64,000 bases of DNA from the NCBI RefSeq assembly GCF_003060885.1, contig NZ_QAIG01000013.1:298712-362711 (forward strand), in the 5' to 3' direction. The translations under genes were made by a program, and so were the position numbers. Numbering within the stretch: the first letter of the stretch is position 1; every line of letters begins with the position of its first letter. Of this stretch, positions 37,065 to 45,712 are shown one piece after another. Source of the DNA: Pseudomonas sp. HMWF032 (lineage in GTDB: Bacteria; Pseudomonadota; Gammaproteobacteria; Pseudomonadales; Pseudomonadaceae). Below the pieces are notes generated by a model. It searched no databases and was not told the origin of the DNA. It saw nothing but the letters and a program-made list of their open reading frames with translations.

Positions 37065-39886
37065 TGTACACCGCCTACCAGCGTGCCTACCTGGCCCAAT
37101 GGCTGACGCTTGTCCAAGCGGAAGAACAGAAGCTGACGCAGACCATCGCCGGTGCCAAGGTCGACATGAACCCGCATCAGGTCGATGCCGCGCTGTTCGC
37201 CCTGCATTCGCCTTTGTCGAAAGGTGTTTTGCTGGCAGACGAAGTCGGGCTGGGTAAAACCATTGAAGCCAGCCTGGTGCTGGCGCAGAAGTGGGCCGAG
37301 CGGCGGCGCAAGCTCCTGCTCATCGTGCCGGCCACGCTGCGCAAGCAATGGAGCCAGGAACTGCAGGAGAAATTCGCGCTGCCGTCGAAAATTCTCGAAG
37401 CCAAGGACTTCAGCGCGGCCAAGCAAGCCGGCGTCCGCAACCCCTTCGACCGAGCAAGCGCGGGCGAGCCGGCCATCGTCATCTGCTCCTATGAGTTCGC
37501 CGCCCGCAAGCAGCGCGAGTTAGCGCAGATACCCTGGGATCTGGTGGTGCTCGACGAAGCGCACCGGCTGCGCAACATCTACAAGAAAGACGGCGCGAAA
37601 ACCGCCAAAGCGCTAAACGATGCACTGCTGGGCGTCCCCAAGGTTTTACTCTCCGCCACGCCGCTGCAGAACAGCCTGCTGGAGCTGTACGGCCTGGTGT
37701 CGGTGATCGACCCGCATTTTTTCGGCGACCTGAACTCATTCAAGGCCCGCTACAGCAAGCCCAAACTCGACGACAGCGAGCTGGAGCTGCTGCGCAAACG
37801 CCTGCAAAGCATTTGCAAACGCACCCTGCGTCGGCAAGTGCAGGAAGAAGGCGGCATCAACTTCACCCGCCGCTACTCCATGACCGTCGACTATGACCCG
37901 CAGCCCGACGAAGTCGAACTGTACAAGCAAGTGTCCCACTACCTGCAGGATGACTACGTGCTGGCTATCCAGCCGCAAGCCCGGCATTTGGTCACGCTGG
38001 TCATTCGCAAGATTCTCGCTTCGTCGTCCTATGCCATACGCGGCACCTTGCAACGCATGATTGAGCGGCTGGAGAGCAAGCGGTCGCTGGCCGATGCCTT
38101 GAGCGACTACGAAGAGTTGGCCGACCTGGCCGACGCCACCGGCATCGACGACGATGACCTGATCGACCAAGCCGCCCTGCAGTCGGAAATCGACCAACTC
38201 AAGGGTTTCCAGCACCTGGCTGCAAACATCACCAGCAATGCCAAAGGCAGCGCCCTGCTGGCCGTGCTGGGCAAGGCTTTCGACTTTACCGAGCGTTTGG
38301 GCGGGCAACGCAAAGCAGTGATCTTCACCGAGTCGGCACGCACCCAGGCTTGGCTGTTCGAACAACTCGCCAACGCCGGTTACGCCGGCAAGGTCGTGCT
38401 GCTCAATGGCACGAACAACGATGCCGACTCCATCGCCACCCTGCAGGCCTGGCAGCAACGCCACGCCGGCTCGCCGCGCATCTCCGGCTCACGCAACGCC
38501 GACATGAAGGCCGCACTGGTCGAGCGCTTCCGCGAGCAAGCCAGCATCATGATCTGCACCGAAGCGGGTGCCGAAGGTATCAACCTGCAGTTCTGCTCGC
38601 TGCTGATCAACTACGACCTGCCCTGGAACCCGCAGCGCGTCGAGCAGCGTATTGGCCGCGTACACCGCTACGGGCAAAAACACGACGTAGTGGTGGTCAA
38701 CTTCATCAACAACGCCAACAAGGCCGACCAACGCGTCTTCGAGTTGTTGAGTAAAAAGTTCAACCTGTTCGAGGGCGTGTTCGGCGCCTCTGACGAGATT
38801 CTCGGCACCATCGAATCGGGCGTGGACATCGAGCAACGCATTCACGCCATCTACCAGCAATGCCGCAGCGATGAGGAGATCGAGCGTGAGTTCGATCAGC
38901 TCCAGGCGCAACTGCAAAGCCAGATCGAAGGCCGCAACCAGGATGCCCGCCGTTCGCTGTTCGAGCACTTCGACGTCGACGTTATCGAGCGCCTCAACGT
39001 GCGCCGCGAGAAAACCGAACAGGCCCTGGACGACTACCAGAAAACCCTGCTGCTGCTGGCACGCATGAGCCTGCCACACGCGCACTTCGCCGACGATTAC
39101 CTTGAGCTGCACGGCATTCGCTACACCCCGCACTGGCAAACCGCCGAAAACAGCGACAGCGAGTTTCTGCAACCCAACGACGGCCTGGGCCAGCACCTGA
39201 TCGACGAGGCGCGCGCGGCCATCGTCAGCGACCAAGCTCAGGTCACCTTTCACTATGCGCCCGCCGAAAACGGCCAGTACTCCAACCTGCGCGACCTGCT
39301 GGGGCACAGCGGTGAGCTGACGTTGCACAAACTGACCCTCAGCACCCCCAAGCAGAACTACGAGCACCTGTTACTGGCCGGCGTGACCGACAGCGGGCAC
39401 ATGCTCGACGCCCCCACCTGCGAGCGCCTGTTGCGCCTGCAAGCCAGCGAGCAGGCCGCCAGCCCCACGCTGCAACACAGCCCGCGCCTGCACGCGCAGC
39501 TCGACGCCCTGCGCGACGCCTGCCTCAAGGCCGCCGAAGCGCGCAACGAACGCTTCTTCGAGGAAGAAACCGAAAAGCTCGAACGCTGGGCAGAAGACAA
39601 ACGCATCGGCCTCGACATTCGCATCAAACAGCTCGACCAGGAGATCAAGGAAGCGCGCAAAGCCGTGCGCCAACTGGAAACCCTGCAAGAAAAAATGAGC
39701 GCCAAAAAAGCCCTGAAAAAGCTGGAGCGCGAGCGTGACGATTTGATGCTCGCCTACCACGAAGAGAAGAAAAAAATCGAAGCCGAAGAAGACCGCCTGC
39801 TGGAAGACATCGAGCAAAACCTGCTGCTCAGCCCCGAGCAACAACCGCTATTCAGCCTGCGCTGGCGCCTGGAGGGCACCCCATGA
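37064..39886 (+). CDS. SNF2-family (superfamily 2) helicase/translocase with C-terminal coiled coil
   Basis: A 940-residue ATPase. Motif I is ADEVGLGKT (58-66), motif II is DEAH (164-167), motif III SATPLQN (197-203). The second RecA domain contains TEAGAEGINLQF, and LPWNPQRVEQRIGRVHRYGQ is motif VI, typical of SNF2/RapA-type double-stranded DNA translocases. Residues about 840-925 are a strong coiled coil (EEETEKLERW, IRIKQLDQEIKEARKAVRQL, KKLERERDDL). The ATG at 37064 has AAGGAGG just upstream and overlaps the RHH stop. Similar helicases act in DISARM- and BREX-like systems. The next gene overlaps it by four bases. Confidence 0.9.
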   Translation: MYTAYQRAYLAQWLTLVQAEEQKLTQTIAGAKVDMNPHQVDAALFALHSPLSKGVLLADEVGLGKTIEASLVLAQKWAERRRKLLLIVPATLRKQWSQELQEKFALPSKILEAKDFSAAKQAGVRNPFDRASAGEPAIVICSYEFAARKQRELAQIPWDLVVLDEAHRLRNIYKKDGAKTAKALNDALLGVPKVLLSATPLQNSLLELYGLVSVIDPHFFGDLNSFKARYSKPKLDDSELELLRKRLQSICKRTLRRQVQEEGGINFTRRYSMTVDYDPQPDEVELYKQVSHYLQDDYVLAIQPQARHLVTLVIRKILASSSYAIRGTLQRMIERLESKRSLADALSDYEELADLADATGIDDDDLIDQAALQSEIDQLKGFQHLAANITSNAKGSALLAVLGKAFDFTERLGGQRKAVIFTESARTQAWLFEQLANAGYAGKVVLLNGTNNDADSIATLQAWQQRHAGSPRISGSRNADMKAALVERFREQASIMICTEAGAEGINLQFCSLLINYDLPWNPQRVEQRIGRVHRYGQKHDVVVVNFINNANKADQRVFELLSKKFNLFEGVFGASDEILGTIESGVDIEQRIHAIYQQCRSDEEIEREFDQLQAQLQSQIEGRNQDARRSLFEHFDVDVIERLNVRREKTEQALDDYQKTLLLLARMSLPHAHFADDYLELHGIRYTPHWQTAENSDSEFLQPNDGLGQHLIDEARAAIVSDQAQVTFHYAPAENGQYSNLRDLLGHSGELTLHKLTLSTPKQNYEHLLLAGVTDSGHMLDAPTCERLLRLQASEQAASPTLQHSPRLHAQLDALRDACLKAAEARNERFFEEETEKLERWAEDKRIGLDIRIKQLDQEIKEARKAVRQLETLQEKMSAKKALKKLERERDDLMLAYHEEKKKIEAEEDRLLEDIEQNLLLSPEQQPLFSLRWRLEGTP

Positions 39887-41175
39887 TCAACACCACGGAA
39901 CTGGTACGCGAACTGATCTACCAGATTCGCCTGGGCGAAGACTCGGCCTACGAGTTCAAGGCCATCACCCTCAAAGGGAAAAAGGTCGATAAGCCACACA
40001 GCGACAGCATCGCCGATGAACTGGCGGCCTTCGCCAACACCAGCGGCGGCATCCTGGTGCTGGGCGTCAACGACAAAACGCGCAACATTGAAGGCATCAC
40101 CCGTGATGATCTCGACACCGTCGAGCTGTGGCTGACCAACCTGGCCAGCCAATTGATTGACCCGCCGCTGCCCATTGAAACGCGCCTGGTGGAAATCCCC
40201 GATCAGCAGGGCGAGGCCAAGCCCGTGGTCTGGGTGCGCGTCAACAAAAGCCTGTTTGTCCACCGCAGCCCCGCTGGCTACAGCCACCGCGTTGGCTCCA
40301 GTAAGCGCCTAATGTCCCCAGAGCTGCTCGCCCGCATGTTCCAGCAACGCAGCATGGCGCGGCTAATCCGCTTCGACGAACAACGGGTGCCCGGCACCCG
40401 CCGCGAGGACATCGCCGCGGAGCTGAAAGCACGCTTCCTGCGCGGCGACCTGCCCGAAGCCCTGCAACTGAAAAAGCTCTACCTGCTGCTCGAAGACGAA
40501 AACCATCAACCGCAACTGACCGTTACCGGCGTGCTACTGCTGACCCGCCGCCCGGCGGACTTTCTCTCCTCGGCACTGGTGCAATGCGTCGCCTACAGCG
40601 GCACCGAGCGCAACGCCGAGTACCAGTTGGATGCCCAGGACTGCGACGGCCCGGTGGATGAGCAAATCCAGCAGGCCTTCAACTTCGTCAAACGCAATAT
40701 GCGCGTGGAGGCGGTCAAGCGCCCAGGGCGCATCGACATCCCGCAATACGACCTCGGTGCCGTCTATGAAGCCGTGGTCAACGCCGTGGCCCACCGTGAC
40801 TACGCCATGCATGGCGCGCGCATTCGCCTGCACCTGTTCGCCGACCGCCTGGAAATCAGTACGCCGGGCGGCCTGCCCAACAGCCTGACCGTCGAGAGCA
40901 TGGACGCCAACAGCATCAGCCGTAACGAAACCCTGGTGAACCTGCTCAGCCGCTACTACCCAGCCGACCCGAGCACCCGCCGGCAGAACATGATCGAACG
41001 CCGTGGCGAGGGCGTGCCCACCATCAACGGTGCCAGCGAACGCCTGTCCCTGCGCCGCCCGCGCTATGAACAAACCGAGCACACCGAACTGAAACTAACC
41101 ATCTACGCCGCCAGCCGCGAACGCAACGGCCTGCTGGCGCACTTTGCCGAAGACGAAGACCACGCCGATGACTGA
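39883..41175 (+). CDS. Schlafen AlbA_2 domain / HATPase-like protein
   Basis: A 430-residue protein. The N-terminal AlbA_2 (Schlafen-type) domain, about 15-140, shows EDSAYEFKAITL, the E-x-x-x-x-E-F-K segment of the family, and IADELAAFANTSGGILVLGVND. The C-terminal part (about 290-400) resembles an ATP-binding HATPase_c_4 domain: EAVVNAVAHRDYAMHGARIRLHLFADRLEISTPGGLP. Proteins of this type occur as regulators and next to restriction or toxin genes. Starts with ATGA overlapping the helicase stop and ends with an eight-base overlap into mod, so all are translated as one unit. Confidence 0.87.
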   Translation: MINTTELVRELIYQIRLGEDSAYEFKAITLKGKKVDKPHSDSIADELAAFANTSGGILVLGVNDKTRNIEGITRDDLDTVELWLTNLASQLIDPPLPIETRLVEIPDQQGEAKPVVWVRVNKSLFVHRSPAGYSHRVGSSKRLMSPELLARMFQQRSMARLIRFDEQRVPGTRREDIAAELKARFLRGDLPEALQLKKLYLLLEDENHQPQLTVTGVLLLTRRPADFLSSALVQCVAYSGTERNAEYQLDAQDCDGPVDEQIQQAFNFVKRNMRVEAVKRPGRIDIPQYDLGAVYEAVVNAVAHRDYAMHGARIRLHLFADRLEISTPGGLPNSLTVESMDANSISRNETLVNLLSRYYPADPSTRRQNMIERRGEGVPTINGASERLSLRRPRYEQTEHTELKLTIYAASRERNGLLAHFAEDEDHADD

Positions 41176-42817
41176 CAAGCCCAAACTCGAACTGACCTGG
41201 ATCGGCAAAGACCAACGCCCACGCCTCGAACCGCGCATCCTGATCGAGGACAAAAGCCTGTCGTACCGGGCCGACGCGCCGACCCCGGCCCAGGGCGACC
41301 TGCTGGCCGAAGCCGCCAGCCCGGCCTTGCACGACAACCTGCTGATCCAGGGCGACAACCTGCTGGCGCTTAAAGCGCTGGAGGCCAAGTATGCGGGCAA
41401 GGTGAAGTGCGTCTTTATCGACCCGCCCTATAACACCGGCAGTGCTTTTACCCATTACGACGATGGGGTTGAGCATTCGTTATGGCTGACGCTGATTCGG
41501 GATCGGCTGGAGATTATCCGCAACTTGCTGGCGGAAGATGGTTCGCTGTGGATCACCATTGACGATAACGAAGCGCATTATTTGAAAGTATTGTGCGATG
41601 AGATTTTTGGCAGAAGAAATTTTGTTGCGAATATTGTTTGGCAAAAAAAATACTCTGTTGCCAATGATCATAAGACGATAGCCCCGATGCACGACCATTT
41701 GCTGGTTTACCAAAAGTCTGGAAGCTGGCAGAGGAATCTTATTCCGCGTACCGAAGAAAAAGATCGCCAGTATAAATATGAAGACGAAAAAGGTGTATTC
41801 AGGCCGGACAATTACACATGCAGCAAGTCCTCGGATGAGCGCCCGAATCTTTACTACCCAATAATTCAGCCAAATACTGGACTTGAAATTTGGCCAAGCA
41901 AAACACGTGTATGGTCATATTCAAGAGAAGAGCACTTGCGCCATGTTGCTGAAGGCTTCATTTACTGGGGCAAAGATGGCCTCGGTAAAACCCCATCATT
42001 TAAACGATACAAGCATTTGCTACGCAATCAGGGTGTGGTTCCACAAACTCTGTGGTCACACGAGTACGCGGGACACACCGATGCTGCAAGAAAAGAGGTG
42101 AGGGCTGTACTGGGTAGCTCCTCACTGGCAACTGACTTCATTACTCCAAAGCCAGAAAGCTTAATGCAACGTGTACTTGAGATAGCCACCAACCCCGGCG
42201 ATCTCGTCCTCGACTCCTTCGCTGGCTCCGGCACCACCGGCGCGGTGGCCCACAAGATGGGGAGGCGCTGGATCATGGTCGAGCTGGGCGAGCACTGCCA
42301 TACCCATATCGTGCCGCGCCTGTGCAAGGTGATCGACGGCGAGGATCAGGGCGGTATCAGCAAGGCGGTCGGCTGGCAGGGCGGCGGCGGTTTCCGTTAC
42401 CTGCGCCTGGCACCGTCGCTGCTGAAAAAGGACCAATGGGGCAACTGGGTGATCAACCCGGCCTACAACGCCGAAATGCTGGCCGAGGCCATGTGCAAGC
42501 ACATGGGCTTCGCCTACGCGCCGAGCCAGGCGCATTTCTGGATGCACGGGCAAAGCAGCGAGAGCGACTTTATCTACGTCACCACCGGCAGCCTGAGCCA
42601 CGACCAGTTGCGCCGCATCAGCGACGAGGTGGGCAGCGCACGGACCCTGCTGATCTGCTGCAAGGCTTTTATGGCCGACGTGGATGCCTTCCCCAACCTG
42701 ACCCTGAAGAAGATCCCCCGCGCCATCCTCGGCAAGTGCGAGTGGGACCACGACGACTACAGCTTCAGCATCAACCTGATGGCCGAGCCGGACGACCAAG
42801 CCCTCGATGACGAATAA
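41168..42817 (+). CDS. Type III-like DNA methyltransferase (Mod, beta class)
   Basis: A 549-residue site-specific DNA methyltransferase. Motif IV DPPYNTGS is at 85-92, and the SAM-binding motif DSFAGSGTTGAV is at 349-360, after the target-recognition region. This motif order is the beta class used by type III Mod subunits. Product is probably N6-methyladenine or N4-methylcytosine. The middle (about codons 145-330, bases 41590-42170) is about 40% GC in three hand-counted 60-base rows against 73% in a row of the 5' flank, so the recognition part was swapped in. The ATG at 41168 lies in the eight-base overlap with the previous gene. Res follows after 11 bases. Confidence 0.9.
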   Translation: MTDKPKLELTWIGKDQRPRLEPRILIEDKSLSYRADAPTPAQGDLLAEAASPALHDNLLIQGDNLLALKALEAKYAGKVKCVFIDPPYNTGSAFTHYDDGVEHSLWLTLIRDRLEIIRNLLAEDGSLWITIDDNEAHYLKVLCDEIFGRRNFVANIVWQKKYSVANDHKTIAPMHDHLLVYQKSGSWQRNLIPRTEEKDRQYKYEDEKGVFRPDNYTCSKSSDERPNLYYPIIQPNTGLEIWPSKTRVWSYSREEHLRHVAEGFIYWGKDGLGKTPSFKRYKHLLRNQGVVPQTLWSHEYAGHTDAARKEVRAVLGSSSLATDFITPKPESLMQRVLEIATNPGDLVLDSFAGSGTTGAVAHKMGRRWIMVELGEHCHTHIVPRLCKVIDGEDQGGISKAVGWQGGGGFRYLRLAPSLLKKDQWGNWVINPAYNAEMLAEAMCKHMGFAYAPSQAHFWMHGQSSESDFIYVTTGSLSHDQLRRISDEVGSARTLLICCKAFMADVDAFPNLTLKKIPRAILGKCEWDHDDYSFSINLMAEPDDQALDDE

Positions 42818-42828
42818 GGACAGTTCCC

Positions 42829-45618
42829 ATGGCTGAGCCAATCAATGGCCGCAGAGTCGCCAACCAGATCACCGCACGGCTGTCGCTGCGCAAACCGCAG
42901 CGTGAGTCGCTGGACATTCTGGTCGAGCTGCTCGACCAGTTGCCGCTCGACAAAGAACCGGATATGCAGCACTGGCTGCAACTGATCCGCAGCCAGTACC
43001 CGAGCCTGCAGGCCTTCGAGCGGGCCTTCCCGTCGCTGTGCTTTGCCCTGGCCACCGGCGTGGGCAAAACCCGGCTGATGGGCGCGATGATCGCCTGGCT
43101 GTTTATCACCGGGCGCAGCCGGCACTTTCTGATCCTGGCACCCAACCTGACCATCTATGAGAAGCTGAAAAAGGACTTCACCCTCGGCGACCCCAAGTAT
43201 GTGTTTGCCGGCATCCCGGAAATGGCCGGCTCGCCGCCGGTGATTGTTACCGGCGATGACTACGAGGATGGCCGTGGCGTGCGCCTGGACTATGCGGTGC
43301 CGGCGACCATCACCGGCGACCTGTTCAACGGCGACGCCAACCTGCATATCAACATCTTCAACATCGCCAAGATCAGCGCTCGCGACAACAAGAAGGGCGC
43401 GGCCAAGTCCACCACCGCCAAGGTCAAGCGCCTGCAGGAGTATCTGGGCGAGTCGTACTTCCAGTACCTGGCCAACCTGCCCGACCTGGTGGTGCTGATG
43501 GATGAGGCGCACCGCTACTACGCCGATGCCGGGGCCAAGGCCATTGACGACTTAAAGCCGGTGCTCGGCCTGGAGCTGACCGCCACGCCAAAAACCACCG
43601 GGGCCAAGCCCCGGCCATTCGGCAACGTGGTGTACCACTACCCGCTGTCCCTGGCGCTCAAGGACGGTTATGTGAAGATTCCGGCGGTGGGCACCCGTCG
43701 CGACTTTCAGCACGCCCAGTACAGCCAGGCCGACCTGGAGGCGATCAAGCTGGAAGACGGCATCCACCACCATGAGTACGTCAAGGTGGAGCTGGAGAAC
43801 TACGCGCGTAACCACAACGTCAGGGCGGTGAAGCCCTTTATGCTGGTGGTGGCGCAGCACACCGCCCATGCGGCGGAGATTCGCGCCTATATCCAGTCGG
43901 ACAACTTCTTTGGCGGGCGCTACAAGGAGCGGGTCATTGAGGTGCATTCCAACCTCACTGGCGAAGAATCTGACGAGTCGATGCAGCGCCTGCTGGCGGT
44001 GGAGCACGACGAGACCACCGAGATCGTTATTCACGTCAATAAGCTCAAGGAAGGCTGGGACGTCACCAACCTCTACACCATCGTGCCGCTGCGCGCCTCG
44101 GCCTCGGAGATTCTTACCGAGCAGACCATTGGCCGCGGCCTGCGCCTGCCCTATGGCAAACGCACCGGCGTGGTGGCGGTGGATCGTTTGTGCATCGTCG
44201 CCCATGAGCGTTTTCAGGAAATCGTCGACCGTGCCAACCAGGACGACTCGCTGATCCACGAGAAGGTCTATATCGGTAACGGCAGTGACAGCGATGTGCC
44301 GAATGAGAAGCCGCAACTGCTGGAGTCGGCTTCAGTGGCCATTGTGCTTGGCCATACCGGTGCAGACGGCGCCGCACCTGCTGCCGAAAGCCAAGGCCGC
44401 TATCAGGTGGCGGTGCAGAGCGCCGCAGAAGCCAATGTCGCGGCCATCACCCTTGAGGCCGTGCAGGAGGAGGCGCGCAAGCTGGCCAGCAGCAGCCAAC
44501 TGCAGGAGCCAGCAACCCAGCAGCGCCTGATCGCCCGTGTGCAAAAGGCCCTGGATGCGCAATTGCCCGCCCAGACGCAGTTCGAGGGTATGGATAGCAC
44601 GGCGGTGCCTGAGCCGTTGAGCGTGGCTGAGCTGGTGCGTAAGGTCACGGCCAAAATCGTGGCGCTGACCATCGACGTGCCGCGCATCGCGGTACTGCCC
44701 ACCCGCGAGGTGAACTATCAGTTCGAGGATTTCGACCTACAGGGGCTGGAGAAGATTCGCTTCGAGCCGGTCAGTCAGGAGTTGCTTTTGCGTCACCTGG
44801 AAAATAACCAGAGCGCGAGCATTCAGTGGCGTCAGCAAGACGGCCAGGAGGCGCGCCAAGAGGATTATCTGGTGCGCCACCTGTTTGCCCGTGACGAGGT
44901 GGACTACGACCGCTACGCCGCACTGCTCTATAAGCTGGCCGGGCAGATGCTGCAGCACCTGCGCAGCTACCTGCCGACCCAAGAGGCGGTGGATAACGTG
45001 CTGCTGTATTGGCAAAAGCAGTTGAGCGATTTTATTTGGGCGCAAATGCAAATGCCCGCCAACCTGACCACCACCCCAACGGATTACCGAGGCAGGGTGA
45101 CGCAAGGTTTCGATGTGCTCAAACCGGCGGCCTACACCCTGCCAGCCGGGGAGGCTCCGCGTCATTTCCGTACCCCCGTTACGGATAAACGTGCGGTGCG
45201 GCAAATGGTCTTTGAGGGTTTCGCGCGCTGCTGCTACCCCTATCAGAAATTCGATTCGGTCGACGGCGAGTGGCGTCTGGCGCAGATTCTCGAAGACGAT
45301 CCGCAGGTGCTCAAATGGATGAAACCGGCGTCTGGGCAGTTCCGCATCGAATACCTCAATGGGCAGAACTACGAACCGGACTTTGTGGTGGAAACCCAGA
45401 CCGACTACCTGATCATCGAACCCAAACGAGCGGATCAGATTGCACTCAACGAAACCCAAATGAAGGCCCGTGCTGCCGAGCGCTGGTGCGGCTATGCCAA
45501 TGAACATGCCCGCGAGCACGCCGCCAAGCAGTGGTCATATTTGTTGGTGCCGGATGAGCAGATTACCTTGGCGATGAGTGTTGCCGGACTCAAGGCGCGT
45601 TTTGCAAGCCAGTCATAG
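42829..45618 (+). CDS. Type III-like restriction helicase-nuclease (Res)
   Basis: A 929-residue superfamily 2 ATPase with a nuclease tail. Walker A is LATGVGKTRLMG (about 74-85), the DEAH motif is VLMDEAHRYY and motif III is LTATPKTTG. Motif VI-like LTEQTIGRGLRLPYG follows IHVNKLKEGWDVTNLY. The C-terminus has a PD-(D/E)xK-type nuclease: Asp851 in YEPDF, then Glu864-Pro-Lys866 in YLIIEPK. It would cut DNA in complex with Mod when recognition sites are unmethylated. Short gap of 11 bases after mod. Last gene of the operon. Confidence 0.9.
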   Translation: MAEPINGRRVANQITARLSLRKPQRESLDILVELLDQLPLDKEPDMQHWLQLIRSQYPSLQAFERAFPSLCFALATGVGKTRLMGAMIAWLFITGRSRHFLILAPNLTIYEKLKKDFTLGDPKYVFAGIPEMAGSPPVIVTGDDYEDGRGVRLDYAVPATITGDLFNGDANLHINIFNIAKISARDNKKGAAKSTTAKVKRLQEYLGESYFQYLANLPDLVVLMDEAHRYYADAGAKAIDDLKPVLGLELTATPKTTGAKPRPFGNVVYHYPLSLALKDGYVKIPAVGTRRDFQHAQYSQADLEAIKLEDGIHHHEYVKVELENYARNHNVRAVKPFMLVVAQHTAHAAEIRAYIQSDNFFGGRYKERVIEVHSNLTGEESDESMQRLLAVEHDETTEIVIHVNKLKEGWDVTNLYTIVPLRASASEILTEQTIGRGLRLPYGKRTGVVAVDRLCIVAHERFQEIVDRANQDDSLIHEKVYIGNGSDSDVPNEKPQLLESASVAIVLGHTGADGAAPAAESQGRYQVAVQSAAEANVAAITLEAVQEEARKLASSSQLQEPATQQRLIARVQKALDAQLPAQTQFEGMDSTAVPEPLSVAELVRKVTAKIVALTIDVPRIAVLPTREVNYQFEDFDLQGLEKIRFEPVSQELLLRHLENNQSASIQWRQQDGQEARQEDYLVRHLFARDEVDYDRYAALLYKLAGQMLQHLRSYLPTQEAVDNVLLYWQKQLSDFIWAQMQMPANLTTTPTDYRGRVTQGFDVLKPAAYTLPAGEAPRHFRTPVTDKRAVRQMVFEGFARCCYPYQKFDSVDGEWRLAQILEDDPQVLKWMKPASGQFRIEYLNGQNYEPDFVVETQTDYLIIEPKRADQIALNETQMKARAAERWCGYANEHAREHAAKQWSYLLVPDEQITLAMSVAGLKARFASQS

Positions 45619-45667
45619 TTGTGGCTCAGCCGCGGCCATGCCTGTTAACGACCGTTACCTGCAGACG

Positions 45668-45701
45668 GTAGGTTGGTGTTGAGCGCAGCGAAGCCCAACA
45701 G
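45668..45701. repeat. GTAGGTTGG-type half repeat at the defence/recD border
   Basis: GTAGGTTGGTGTTGAGCGCAGCGAAGCCCAAC is one half of the family seen at 25247 and 32885. It lies exactly between the end of the Res gene and the end of recD, which are convergent. Confidence 0.6.
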
Positions 45702-45712
45702 CTTTTACAGCC

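Noticed and set aside
36885-45618. Calling the block DISARM or BREX
   Set aside because: DUF1998, PLD, PglZ, BrxC and PglX-type proteins are absent; methyltransferase and nuclease are of type III Mod/Res form.
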